This document shows positions 47,768 through 59,289 of a DNA stretch of 64,000 nucleotides, piece after piece; positions within the stretch are counted from its first letter, which is position 1; every line of letters begins with the position of its first letter. This DNA is from Dasypus novemcinctus. Its lineage: Eukaryota > Chordata > Mammalia > Cingulata > Dasypodidae. The stretch covers positions 35,012,770 to 35,076,769 of the forward strand of contig NC_080682.1 of the NCBI RefSeq assembly GCF_030445035.2, written 5' to 3'. Made by a program: the position numbers and the translations under genes. Under the pieces are notes generated by a model. The model ran no database searches. It was not told the origin of the DNA and worked only from the letters and a program-made list of their open reading frames with translations.

Positions 47768-50613
47768 AATAAGTAAACCAAGCTGTCTCAGAGAGCTAGA
47801 GACTGGATGATAGGCTTACAGGAAATTGGGAAGTAGAGGAAGGATGTAAGCTGACATCTCCATGGGTGAAATCTATGATAAGCTGGAGGTAAGTATGTGT
47901 ACAAGGAAGGGATAAAATGGGGATATAGGGTTATGTTTGGGTGGGGCTTTGAGGGCTTGAGGGGGGCTAGGGATGGGAGGATGAGTAATATTGCCCAAGA
48001 AATTGGGAGAGTGGGGCAACATATGAACATAAGAGATTGTCAGGTATTTTGTTGAGAGTATAATGCTGAGAAAACCTTTTCAAAAATATAATAAGGAAAG
48101 TTACCTGTTTAAGATAATTAAAGGGGATAATCTGATGCACGACAGACTCCTAGGGAATATATGAATGCTCATTTTGCCAGAGTGGGTTATATCATTGAGT
48201 TGAGACCCATATAGTGAGAATGAAGGTATACCCACATCCTGGGGAGGACTGATGCCATCAAATAGAGGGAAATGTATCTCTCAAGAGAAATGGTGGTTCC
48301 CAGGGCATTAGGGCAGTTGAGCATGTCAAGCCCTCAACACTGTTGCAAGTATCTCTGAACATGGCTCTTCAAGAAATGAAGATTGACTGTCACTGTGGGC
48401 CCTAAGGGGAGGGGGAAGTAGGTATTGAATAGGTGGAACCAATGTAAATGTGCAGGCAATAGAAGTGTTTCACAAGAGTATGCAAGGATGAATATAAGAC
48501 CTGTAAAATTACACCAAAAATATATAGGGGCTGATAGGCTAAAATGTAAATCATAATGTAAAACATAAGATAACTAAAAATTTAGAAAGTTGTATAGTCT
48601 AAAATATAAACCACAATGTAAACACAAATGTTACCTTGTTTGAAAGCTATTGTCTCAATATCTGTACATCAGTTTCAGTAAATATGGTATGAATATGTTA
48701 AAAGATTATTGCTGTGGAAGGGAAAAGGTTTTGTGTTGGATATGTGGGAGTACTGTATGTTGTATATATGAATTACTGTGATCTAAAGCTCTTGTGAAGA
48801 TAAGCTTAATAATTAGAAAAAATAAAAGAAAAAGATAGGATGTAGAATTTTTCCAAATTAATATGTATTTCTATATCTAACATTTAAACTCATCATTATA
48901 TTCCATTTTACTATTAAGGGAACCTGGCAATATATTGGGCTTCACTTTTCAGGAAGTTTTGGATCACAGAGAGGTTCAACAATGGCAGGGGATGAATACT
49001 GGTGTGGGATGTTATTAACAGGGGACACATGGTTGGCAGGGAGATGTACAGGGCATATATCCAGGGTACATAAAAATGTTTGGATATTTTCATAGTGGAA
49101 ACAATTAAAAACAACAACTGAGGGCGTGCTGAGTTCCTAGCCAGGGGAGCTCTATCACAGTCCCTAAAGGAACAGCAACAATCCCCCAAGTGCAATGGCA
49201 AAGACCAAAAAAGAATGAAGGTCCAACAATGAGCCCCTCATAGTAATGACTATGCTTGAGAGCCTGTGCACCTGAAATAAGAACAAGGCCTAGAGCAGCA
49301 GTGTGCCTAAGAGTTACCTCCTGAGAGCCTCCGTGTTGCTCAAATGTGGCCAGTCTCAAAGCCAAACTCAGCATGTAAATGTGTTGCCTTCCCCCCGAGC
49401 ATGGTACATGACTCATGGGAATGAGCCTTCCTGGGGCCGAGGGATTACTACCAAGTACCAGCTGATGATGTAACTGGAAAATGACCTTGAATAAAAGTGT
49501 CAACTCGGACCACCAGAATATCTCTTTCCACATATAATAACAGGAGTTAAAAATGCTTTTTGACCTAAATCAAGGGGGATATGGAAAGGAGAGATGAGTT
49601 TATATGGCTATGAGTCTCTAAAAAAGAACTGGGAGGTTTTCAGAAGGGTTGCCCTTATGCACACCTGAGCAGAGTTCCAGAGACAGATAAAGTAGATACA
49701 ACCCTAGGTATTGGTTCTTCTGAAGGCTACAGAGACCAATAGGTTTTATGGACATGGCAGATGGAGTTCAGTGCCACGTCAGTTGGCCCTTGTTTGGAGT
49801 TGGTGTTTCTGTGTGAAGGAGCTGGACTCAGATGCGATCTCTTTTCACAAGCTTTTCCTGTAACTTTACCAGAATTGTAGTTGGTGCTGATATATACCCA
49901 GGGGATCTCAATCTCTGGACTGACCATATGATAGCCAGGCCCTGAGCCTCAACAGGCTTCAGCTCCTACACTCTGGTTTATTGGACTTAACCCACTCAGC
50001 TAACATGGAGTTGAAGAAGGCCAACCACCACACCATGGAGCCAAGAGTGCCTACAACTGAAAGCAGAAGGATTACATCCAGCATCCATGTGGAATATCAG
50101 CCCCCTCTTGACATAGATGTGGAGTGAGCACAACCAATCCAAAGTCCACAGGATGGAGGAATAGAATATGGATTACAGTGGACTTACTGATATTCTATTC
50201 ATGAACTATTGTGATTAGTAATCAAAGAAAATGTGGCATTGGTGTGGAGAAAGTGGCCATGGTGGCTGATGGGTGTGAGGAATGGGAGGAAGAGATGAGA
50301 TGTGGAGGCATTTTCAGGACTTGGAGTTGTCCTGGGTGGTGCTGCAGGGACAACTACCAGACATTGCATGTCCTCCCCTGGCCCACTGAATGGAACGTGG
50401 AAGAATGTGGGCTATGATGTGGAACATTGACCATGAGGTGCAGCGATGCTCAGAGATGTATTCACCAAATGCAATGAATGTCTCACAATGATGGAGGAGA
50501 ATGTTGCTATGCGGGGAGTAGTGGGATGAGGGAGGTGGGGAGGTATATAAGGACCACATATTTTTTAATCTAATATTAAAAAAATGAATAAAGACAAAAA
50601 AATTTAAAAAAAG
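47768..50613 (+). other. Unusually long 3' segment of the L1
   Basis: 2.85 kb lies between the ORF2 stop and the A-tail, far longer than the several-hundred-base 3' UTRs usual for L1. A weak internal end is possible at about 48800-48835 ('agaaaaaataaaagaaaaag'). The outer 1.78 kb (48840-50613) contains blocks that recur at 19000-19650 (minus), and its last 180 bases recur at 34748-34935, ending in the same G-rich tract, AATAAA and A-tail. No open frame above 142 codons and no protein-family resemblance. Confidence 0.7.
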
Positions 50614-50628
50614 AAATACATACATAGA
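50614..50628. repeat. Target-site duplication, right copy
   Basis: Identical 15 bases to 40589-40603. Confidence 0.85.
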
Positions 50629-51835
50629 TATTACAAGAATGGTGAGCATATGAATACAGAAATATGTTATATCATCATAAAGTTAAAATTTGAATTTTAG
50701 TAACAGTAGAAAATGCAAATACCAAAAATGGGAAATTTGTTGATATTTCTTTCAAAAAAGGAAATTAAAGAACAAATATTATACTCTTTTTGATGGAACA
50801 CAAGGTGTACTATCTGCTGTCCTTTCCTCTCTGCGGCTGAAGGACTACTGGAATGGATTTATTGCCATGAAAGAGTCCAAAATGTCTGGTTTGAAAAGAA
50901 AGCCCTGTGAGACAAGCTGAAATATAAATCCCACTCATCCCATTTTTAAGTATTCTGGAAACATTTTAAATTAAATAATTTTCACATTGTCTCTCATTTT
51001 AATTTATTAAAATCTTGTGATGGGAATTGTCTACATAAATTGACAGTTTTTGGGGTTTTATTTTGCATGTCACATTTAGCCAAAAAGTGTATGAAATAAT
51101 TTCTTCTTTATTTGATAAAGGAAAGTCCATCCAATTGTGTCCAAATTATTTGTTTTTGCTTACCTCATCACTTTCTAGGATACATTTTCTTTTCTAAGAA
51201 GCAAACAGGAGGGTATAATTGGATAGGCACACTTTTCATGTGATATTGCATTCAGGGTGATAAATATAAGTTGAAATGTCAGGGTTGCCAACAGATTTGC
51301 AGCTATACAGTATTCAGTTGAAAAATGTGACTGAATTCACCATGTTAATACTGAGGAACTTCATAGATAATATTGAGCTGAAAGTCTCCATGTTTTTGTT
51401 TTTGTTTTTCTATTTCTGGCATCTTATTTTTTACTCTGATAGGATATTTGGGACTGGATAAATTGGCCATTAGAGATTCACAGATTCACAACCCATGTAC
51501 TATTTCTCTGTGTGTTGTCATTCATGGATGCCTGCCAAAATGTTAGTCAATTTCCTCTCAGTGAATAAAGTCATTTCATTTCTTGAATATGCAACAGAAA
51601 TATTTATTTTTGATACTTGGGATACAGAATATATGTAACAACTTAAAACACACTTCTGTGTTCAGGCCACATGTCACCAGAGTCTCTTTGCCACTCATTA
51701 TTCCCTCCTATGTTGGTACCATTTTGCATGATACATTATAACAAGGGTTAAGAATGAACAAATAATTATGACTATTAAATCATTATATAGATGTTTTTAT
51801 ACTATAAAGTAGTAAAAAGGTTAATATCTGAAATT
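50629..51835. other. AT-rich stretch, nothing recognised
   Basis: No supported gene or repeat. Confidence 0.4.
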
Positions 51836-52510
51836 ACTAAACCTGCCTAGACACCTTCCCCCTCCATTTATGTTTATTCTAGACTTAACCTCATCCTTGT
51901 GTATACTTACTATTGGGATGGTGACCACTCCACTCACCTCTGATTAATATCCATGAAGGACCTTGAATCTGACCATTGTTTTGTATTACCCTATCCCAAA
52001 TCCTTGTGACTGACTCTGGTTTACTACCCTATCCCTGTCCAGCCCCTTAGTGTTTATTAATGACAGAATCTGTGTTCAGCTCCAGCTCAATTATTCATTG
52101 GCACCCAGATGTTATAAACTATTATATATTCATATGAAAAAACTTATATCTGACCTTCATTTTTAGTATCCTCCTGTCCAGGATGCTTTGAACTCTGATA
52201 ATTGTTGTAACTTTTTAACTCAATGCCCATCTGTATCCACCCCCCATCCTTTCTCAGCCCCTTAATGTTTAGTTTATTAATGAAGGAAACTGCAAGTTCC
52301 ACCCCAATTACTTATAAGCATTTTGATGTTATCAAATACTAGAATTTCTGCAAACAGAGAGGCAGTTTTTGGGCCACCTAAGGTGACTGACCTCCCTTCT
52401 TGCACAACCAAATAAACTTTTTCTCTCTTTGAATCCCCAATGTCTCAGGAATTGGCATTAAAGATGCATTGGGAGAAAAGAACCCACTTTTACTCAGTAT
52501 TACATAGAGG
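51836..52510 (+). mobile_element. Probable solo LTR (class I type) with internal U3 duplication
   Basis: A C-rich, LTR-like segment has AATAAA at 52411-52416 followed by a short R/U5-like T/C-rich end ('ctttttctctctttgaatcc' and 'tgtctcaggaattgg'). The upstream part contains two related ~190-base units, about 51960-52145 and 52150-52345, each with 'cagccccttag/aatgttta' followed by 'ttattaatga' and 'ccaattatt/actta'. No exact ends or target-site duplication were found, and no internal retroviral sequence lies beside it. Confidence 0.5.
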
Positions 52511-53057
52511 AAAATAAAGCATATTTTAAATATTTAATACAATAATTAACAGTGATGAATTAGTGAAAATTTGTTAAACATTTAAACCATAAAACAGTGG
52601 TTGAAGATTATTTTAATTAGTCAAAAATCATTTTGAAAAATAACTAAATATAATTCTACAAAGAAAATCTTAATATAACTAAAATGAATACAAATGACTT
52701 AACAACAAAAAGTAAATCAAATATCCATTGTGAAAGTTTAAATAAAAACTTGAAAAATGAAGTCAATATTCTTTCTTAAGTACACTTTGAATAGTAGAAA
52801 AAATTAAATGCAATTACAGATTATATAGAGGAATTAGTACTGGAAATTTTATCAAAATATCTGACTAATATTTAAGCGATGACATAAAATTTGGATTCAT
52901 TATCCAGTCTTAGATTTACCAATGTTCTCTGTTATTTTTTTTAAATAAGCAAAGAACTTAGCAGAATAATTTATTTCTTTTTAAATACTGTAGCAAACAT
53001 ATATCAGGTGTAAGGAAATAATTTTTTAAATCATACTTACATTAAACAAAGAAATAC
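52511..53057. other. AT-rich stretch, nothing recognised
   Basis: No supported gene or repeat. Confidence 0.4.
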
Positions 53058-53146
53058 TGTTAGAGATTTGGACCCGAAGGGTATTGGGAATGAAAGAAAG
53101 AGAAAAGGGAGACAGAACGTGTGAGAGAGCTAGGATCAGGGGGTCT

Positions 53147-53182
53147 GTAAGCAATAACTCCTCAGACAAATTTATTGCTTAC
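53147..53182. repeat. 11-bp hairpin around the LTR poly(A) signal
   Basis: GTAAGCAATAA at 53147-53157 is exactly complementary to TTATTGCTTAC at 53172-53182, with a 14-base loop. The minus-strand AATAAA overlaps one arm. Confidence 0.93.
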
Positions 53183-53215
53183 AAGGGGCTCTCTATATAC
53201 CCCAGTGTACATAAC

Positions 53216-53285
53216 AACAAGCAGTACCACGTAGCCTACATGTCATCAAGCAGTAACACGTAGCCTATGTGACATCAAGCAGCAT
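53216..53285. repeat. 29-bp direct repeats in LTR U3
   Basis: Two and a half units of 'caagcagtaacacgtagcct' type occur, beginning near 53218, 53247 and 53276. They lie upstream of the TATA box on the minus strand, where enhancer repeats are usual. Confidence 0.85.
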
Positions 53286-53520
53286 TACTCATAATCTAAG
53301 GAATTTAAAAAATCTTATCTCAAGGTACAAAGTCTAAGTGTTCTATTCACTACAAAAGGTATGTGCTCATCTTTTCTTTCAGCCTTTAACAGCTTCATCC
53401 CATTTGCTGGGAACTCTTAATTACCACATTCCTTAGGTCGCAAGCATAGTCATGGAGACAGCACTAGCATGGAGACAGCACATCTCTCCTTGTGAGGCCA
53501 CTGTGCCTCAGTTTCCAACA

Positions 53521-53534
53521 TCTCCCCCTTTTTG
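53521..53534 (-). promoter_or_regulatory. Polypurine tract of the class II ERV
   Basis: On the minus strand AAAAAGGGGGAGA directly precedes the TGTTGG LTR start. Confidence 0.85.
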
Positions 53535-53628
53535 TTTTTGTCAAGGTGACCATGCCTGTCTTAGTTTGCCCTCCTCTGAAAGTCTTACCCAACATTGACT
53601 ACCAACCAAGCTCTTCCACTTGGGGAAA

Positions 53629-55342
53629 TTATTGAAGTGCTTTTGCTAGCACTAGATTATTTGCATGTCCCATGGCTGCTACACTTTGTAATTTTCTTTG
53701 AAAGTACTGTCCGGCACAGGCAAGAATCATGAGCAATAGAACAAATATGATTAGCCCTATTCCTATAGCTGACAAGAAATGCTGTGTTTTCCACCAATTC
53801 ACTGGGTTAAATTTTGTAATATGTGAAATCATATCTGAGAAAATATCCTTATCATTGGCTACATGAATTTGATTTTGAGACATTTCTAATATTTTTCTTT
53901 GTAATTCCATTATTTCCAGGGAGATATTACTTTTATGGCCTAGCAAATGATTCTTAATTTTCCCCCATTCTATATCAGATGAATTATAGGCAAGAGGAGT
54001 AAAACAAAAGTTGCTTTCATTCCAATCACATCTAAATCCCCTTAACAAATTTAAATTATATAATTGATCTCCAATATGCAAAACAGCTGATTCTAAATCA
54101 TTTACCTGATTATTTAACTGTTCATCAATGTGCTCTTGGCTATGCCACAAATCACTAGCATTTTTATGCCAATCATGCACGTATTGTTGAGTCTGAACAG
54201 TCTCATGCAAGGTGACAGCAGTGGTTGCAGCAGCTGTGATAATTCCAGTTAGTTCCATTATACTAATTATTAGGAGTCCAATAAATCTTTTTCATGATTT
54301 CTTGCACCATGTGGAGCAATAGCTGACTTTAAGGTGATGACTGCCATATTTGGTTCATTTGGAAAGGAGTCCATATTCCTCATCATCTTCTGGCTATTGT
54401 GATGGTGTCTCCATACTGCAACACACTTTCTGACAGACATGTATACAAGGCACCCTTCTTATAAAACAAGACATTATTTTTTTATGGTTACTTTTCCAGT
54501 AATGAATATGAAAGGATCCCTGACACAGGCTTTCAATTGGTAGATTTGATTTAATTGTAGATATTGACCTGTTTGACTGTAATTACCAATCCATTCATAA
54601 GTAGGGACAATTCCAAGAAATACTTTCCACAAGTTTTTGTGTATATCAAGATTATAGGTGTCATTAATCCCAGGGGTTGGTAACCATATTCCTTTACATT
54701 TTCAAATAGTAAAATTGTTAGTATATACCACTTGTTCACCCAAGAGTAGAGGTTCTGAAAAAGGATATTGCAAATTACTAACTCATTGACCCTTGCTGTT
54801 AAGTCCATTCCATATAAACTGCTGTTAAAATTTTGGGGTCCCCATCGGAGCACTTTCCCACACTATTCCATAGGAATCATTAAAAATGACAGATCTTCCT
54901 TCTTTATGGCATTCCTGCCATCCCTTTTTCTTTTCAGGTTTTTAGGGTGGACAATTATAATTTTGCTTTTTAGTTACTGAGAATTATATGAAGGAAACAA
55001 AGTTATTAATAATTTTGTACCATTATTTTTCATGATAACCATAGCCTGATTTTTTTGTTCGCATGCAATGGGGACTTTTTCCAATACATAATGGTCTATG
55101 GTCAAAAGGAAGGATAAGTTATATATTTCTTTCTCTTCTTCATCAGGTTTTAAGGGTAGTCTTTCATCTATAGGCCCAGGAAACACATGTGTTTTATTCA
55201 AAAATACAGGAAATGATGGGCCTCTCCATGTTAGAGCACGTATTAGAGGTAGAGTAGGAATATATGCCCCATAAGTGTGATTTTCACCTGCATGACCCAG
55301 AGTTACCATTAACATGACCAGAAGAGGAGAAATCATCGTCAA
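53629..55342 (-). pseudogene. Class II env with open transmembrane-subunit frame
   Basis: The N-terminal part (55342-54974) starts with a signal-peptide-like MTMISPLLVMLMVTLGHAG, followed by surface-subunit sequence with N-glycosylation sites (NHT, NKT, NLS, NGT). A middle piece lies at 54853-54551 in another frame. The transmembrane subunit is one open frame of 209 codons (54258-53629). A fusion-peptide-like RFIGLLIISI lies just upstream of its first Met; a stop at 54292-54294 sits next to the probable cleavage site. It then has a heptad-repeat region, a cysteine loop CDWNESNFC, several N-glycosylation sites, a membrane span FLSAIGIGLIIFVLLLMIL and a ~30-residue tail. The stop and the frame breaks mean that no complete Env can be made. 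Confidence 0.88.
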
Positions 55343-55349
55343 AATTCTC

Positions 55350-55650
55350 TTTCTTCTTCTCTATCTGCAGTTTCATCTGTCAAGCTGGCAGCCAAATTTG
55401 TTCCCTGTCTTCTGTAATGACAAGAACATATCCTCCCTCGCCCTCATATTTTAACCTTTCCCTTTTGCCAAGTGTTAATTAGTACATCTTTTCAATATAT
55501 TGGCTAATATTTAGCTGAATCACACAATACCTTTTCTTTATTCTTATTCAATGCATAATGCCATTCAGCAGGTGTTATTTAATCATATACATTAAGGAAA
55601 TTTAAAGTGAATAAAGCCTTTGCCAATTGATCCTTTGGTACTATAATGCC
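55350..55650 (-). pseudogene. C-terminal end of class II integrase
   Basis: Minus-strand pieces KALFTLNFLNVYD and TPAEWHYALN, then YVLVITEDREQIWLPARQMK further down, resemble the last part of the betaretroviral integrase, which normally runs into the env start. Stops interrupt it. Confidence 0.7.
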
Positions 55651-56597
55651 ATCAAAATATTTATTACTGAAGCTGTTGACATTGAATGGCAATGTTGTCA
55701 GATGATTAGAAGGTCAACATGCAAAAGATATTACTGCATGTAGATATTTTAAACCATGAAGTTACCAAACCTCAGGTCTTAAAGCATTGCAAGATTAAAG
55801 TTTATTTCACTTATGTACAAAGAAAATATTCATCTCTCAAATCAAAAATACAAAGGATATACAAAATATTTTAGGGATGAATGGAAACCAAAATCTGAAA
55901 AGAGAAATAGAAAATGAAAATAACTTTGTAGAAATATGTATAATGTTATACATATACATAGTTTATTAATGGGAGACCATAAATAAAGTTATCAAAAATA
56001 GTGAGGATATTTTTATTTTCTTTAAAAGTTAAAAATATTTCCATATTTTCTTCAGTGTTCACACATACTTTTTTATACCTTAATTCTATCACAATATTTT
56101 ACTCTTTTATAAGACCAAATATTGCAAAGCTTTCTTTCTTTTTGAGCAATTTATGAATAAATAAGCAATAGGTACTTATAAAGGATCAGTGAATATTGTC
56201 ATAAAAAAGAAAATGATATTAAAAATTTTGTAAGAATATAATTATTTCTGATGGTAGTGGCCAAAATACCACTGGATTAAATTTTTAAATTCAACACCTG
56301 GTTTAACCTTTATAATAAATATATGGATTTATAATTATTCATATAATTTTTTTGGAAACTTATTTATTTAAAAATAGATATTTAAACCACATGTTTAACA
56401 CAAATTTCATAGCTTTCAATTACTATGTAAATTTCCAATACCAATTCTTGGAAATCTTTCAGAGCATTTGTGGCCAAGCAGATACTGGATCAAGAGCACT
56501 GCAAAGTAATGAAAGAATGCTAGTGTATTTAGACTGAGATCAATAAACTCCCAAACAAGGAAGGAAGAAAAGATGCACTTAAAATTTTAAAATACCA
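55651..56597. other. AT-rich stretch, nothing recognised
   Basis: No supported gene or repeat. Confidence 0.4.
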
Positions 56598-57538
56598 TCA
56601 TTTCAGTTGCCTGGAGCCCTCTCTCTTCTGCATGGCTCTAATGAAAGCATTTTTCACTTCTTTGTTCCTAAGACTATAACTGAGTGGATTCAGCATGGGG
56701 GTGACCATGGTATAAAACAGAGGCCGCTTGATCATTCCCAAAGGGGTAGGACTTCTTTGGTTTTAAATAAATAAATATTGAAGTGTCATAAAAGAGGTGA
56801 CTCCCAGGAGGTGGAAGGCACAGGTAGAGAAGGCTTTTCATTTTCCTGAAGTGGAGTTAATCTTCAGCATAGTAGACAGAATGGACCTGTAGGACACAGA
56901 GATTGTGATAAAAATCCTATTATATTTGAGCCAATGAGATTTCACAGTCATGAGTGTCAGTGCAGGACAGGGCAAAAACTAGGGTTGTGTTACAGAAAAA
57001 GTGATAGATTACACTGGATTTGCAGAAATTCAAAGTGTTTGTGCAAAGAACATTAATCGAAGAGTCAGTCAAACCAATTATGTAGGACCCAGTGATAAGG
57101 GCATGACATTGTCTCCTGGATATAGCAACCTGGTACTGAAGAGGCTTGCAGATAGCTACATAGAGGTCATAGGCCATGGAAAAGAGGAGGAAGTACTACT
57201 CAGTGGCCCCTAAAAAGACAAAAAGGTACATCTGGGTGAAGTAGCCCATGAATGAAATATACTGGTTTGAAGTCAGCAAACTCCCTATGGTTTTAGGTGT
57301 GATGACTGTTGAGTAACTGAGATCAAGGAGTGACAGGTTAGTGAGGAAATAGTGGGGTGTGAAACTGGAGATCCAGATGAATTATCAGTATCATGCCTGC
57401 TTTCCCCAGCAGGGTAATCAGGTATATCATGAGAAACAGCATAAAGAGGACCTGCTGAATCTCTTCATAATATGTCAATCCCATAAGAAGGAAGTAAGGC
57501 ACATTTGTGTTATTCCTACTTCTCATAGCAGCCTTCAA
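56598..57538 (-). pseudogene. Olfactory receptor pseudogene, class II (family 5/8-like)
   Basis: A single-exon odorant GPCR on the minus strand with normal overall length (~313 codons). The start at 57538 is followed by [16 protein letters not shown]1 ([14 protein letters not shown]), [10 protein letters not shown], then after a frame break [14 protein letters not shown], and FLGATE followed by a stop. It continues with MAYDLYVAIC (DRY is now DLY), PLQYQVAISRRQC, TM4-TM5 sequence, SVSYRSILST, KAFSTCAFHL and [24 protein letters not shown], with TGA at 56598-56600. At least two frameshifts and several stops occur. The family assignment is tentative. Same strand as the receptor pseudogene at 2550-3451. 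Confidence 0.88.
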
Positions 57539-57759
57539 CCTTTGTAGACTGTTGAGAAATCAAAGGTGTTATTTGACATGAATGACTTTTTGTTAAAAAT
57601 AATGAAATGACAGCAAAAGTTAGTTTTGTGATTCTAGAAATTCATTAAAATATAGTTTGCAAAATATCACTAAAAAAACACTTTGACTACCAAATAAAGA
57701 TTAGATACAAGCATCATTTGCATATTATATATAGGAACTATATATTGCATAATACAATG

Positions 57760-57960
57760 AACTTGGCACTGTTTTATATATCTCCCTTTATTAACATATT
57801 TATCCACAGATTTTTATATCAGAGGTATTCCTATTTTATATGTTTATGAATGTGTAAAAGGACACAGAAACTTAAATAACTTATCCAGAGTCAGAGCATT
57901 AACTGCTAGTCCTGTTTTTCTGCTGATGGGTTGAGTCCAGTGATCAGGCTCATAACAATG
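57760..57960 (+). mobile_element. MIR SINE fragment
   Basis: Resembles the MIR core on the strand carrying 'aaacttaaataacttatcca' followed by 'gagtcagagcattaactgct', as in the antisense-type core 'aagtaacttgcccaaggtca'. Strand is given as that of the recognisable motif. Diverged. Confidence 0.55.
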
Positions 57961-58202
57961 TATTTCCACATAAAAATAATTTCAGAGAAACTGCACAAAA
58001 ATGTTACATATGTAATAAGTAATGGTAGAGAGTTTTAATCCATGATTTACTGTGCATTTATTCCAATATTATCTAACAAAAAGCCAGATCAAAAATTGAA
58101 ATCTTGAACCACTTTAATTGGGATGCATTAATATTAAAAAGTACACATTACTATTAATTTTTAGAAAATAGTTTTTTTGGTGATTATTATTTAAAATAAC
58201 AT

Positions 58203-58307
58203 TTTGGAGAGGGTCTAACTCAGTGTATAAGTGCCTGCTTCATATGTAGGAGTTTGATCCCAGTTCTCTCCTAAAAACAACAACAACAACAACAACAACA
58301 ATAACAT
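58203..58307 (+). mobile_element. Short DAS-type SINE with (AAC)n tail
   Basis: The head 'gggtctaactcagtgtataa' and 'tatgtaggagtttgatccca' (tRNA B-box-like) is followed by 'tctcctaaaaac' and an (AAC)n tail at 58268-58300. Confidence 0.75.
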
Positions 58308-58743
58308 CTATACCATTGTTATATTTTCATTATATGTAAATATATTGACACTGGTTCAATGATTTCTGTACATTTCTACAATCCTGGCCTTATTAGATAA
58401 GACCTAACGATATCTCTCTCTCCAAATATATATATGCATGTATATATACATTTACACACATGTATCTGTATGTTCTTCAGAACTGTCATCATTTTTAAGG
58501 ATAAACTACAGCATAGTACCTTTGAGAACAGCACTTTTTCTAACACCATTATCTGTCTAGAAATTGGTCAAAGTCAATTTTTTCTCACAAATAAAATATG
58601 TGACCATTTAAGGAGCCTGAACTTTCTGTGATAAATTTCTTTCATTTGAAAAATTTATGTTTATATTTTATGCATGGATTTTGTTTTGTTCTGATGTAAA
58701 TTAAATAGATATTTGGAAAATTGTGTATTAAGAATTTTTCCCA

Positions 58744-59135
58744 GGAAGCAGACTTGGCCCAGTGGTTAGGGTGCCCACCTACCACATGGGAGGTCTGCAG
58801 TTCAGACCCATGTGGAGCTGGCCCATGCAGAGTACTGATGCGCACAAGGAGTGCCGTGCCACACAGGGGTGTCCCCTGCATAGGGGAGCTCCACGTGTAA
58901 GGAGTGCACCCCATAAGGAGAGCCACCCAGCACACTGCCTAGGAATGGTGCCACCCACACGGAGAGCAGACACAACAAGATAGTGCAACAAAAAGAAACA
59001 CAGTTTCCCATGCCACTGACAACAGAAGCAGACGAAGAAGATACAGCAAAATAGACACAGAGAACAGACAACTGGGGTGGGAGGGTGGGGGGTAAGGGGA
59101 CAGAAATAAGTAAATAAAAATAAATCTTAAAAAAA
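58744..59135 (+). mobile_element. DAS-III SINE
   Basis: The head 'gaagcagacttggcccagtg' starts the unit, the body contains 'cacacaggggtgtcccctgc', and an A-rich tail ends at about 59135. The flanking 'aagaattttt' (58730) and 'aagaatttt' (59136) form a probable target-site duplication. Confidence 0.92.
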
Positions 59136-59289
59136 AGAATTTTCCCCACATAAGTAGATATAAAATCTCTAACATTCCTTCCTAGAAGTAGCTGAGCTGT
59201 CTCTTCACTACTCTTCCCTCAATAGATGGTTAGCATCTTTTATTCAACACATTTATGAGAACCTCTCAGTTCAACTTACAGGAATAAGA

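Larger units (their letters stand above)
40604..50613 (+). mobile_element. Full-length L1 retrotransposon
   Basis: A 10.0-kb L1, about 9.65 kb without its nested SINE, is bounded by a 15-bp target-site duplication. In order: a 5' end with AAGATGGC (40612-40619), four ~200-bp tandem monomers (40706-41515), a pyrimidine-rich spacer (41660-41930), ORF1 (42608-43490), ORF2 (43566-47767), and a 3' segment of 2.85 kb ending in AATAAA (50586-50591) and an A-rich tail. Both ORFs carry stops and frameshifts, so the copy is inactive, but the clear target-site duplication and readable domains indicate that it is younger than the other L1s in the window. Confidence 0.92.
53058..53520 (-). repeat. 3' LTR of the class II ERV
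   Basis: The 463-bp unit starts TGTTGGAAACTGAGG and ends ...CTCTAACA on the minus strand, with short inverted ends. It has a TATA-like box at 53194-53199 and AATAAA (minus strand) at 53171-53176. Inside it are 29-bp direct repeats (53216-53285) and a 14-bp direct repeat 'catggagacagcac' at 53451 and 53469. Confidence 0.88.
53058..55650 (-). mobile_element. Class II (betaretrovirus-like) ERV remnant
   Basis: Minus-strand order from high to low coordinates: the C-terminal end of integrase (~55650-55350), env (55342-53629), a polypurine tract (53521-53534), and a complete-looking 3' LTR (53520-53058). Gag, protease, RT and the 5' LTR are absent, so it is a 5'-truncated provirus. The transmembrane subunit lacks the CC pair of gammaretroviral envelopes, and the integrase end is of betaretroviral type. 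Confidence 0.87.

Noticed and set aside
53629-54258. A domesticated envelope gene (syncytin-like)
   Set aside because: Only the transmembrane part is open. The surface part is frameshifted and a stop lies at the cleavage region, so a full envelope protein cannot be made. Kept only as a low-level finding.
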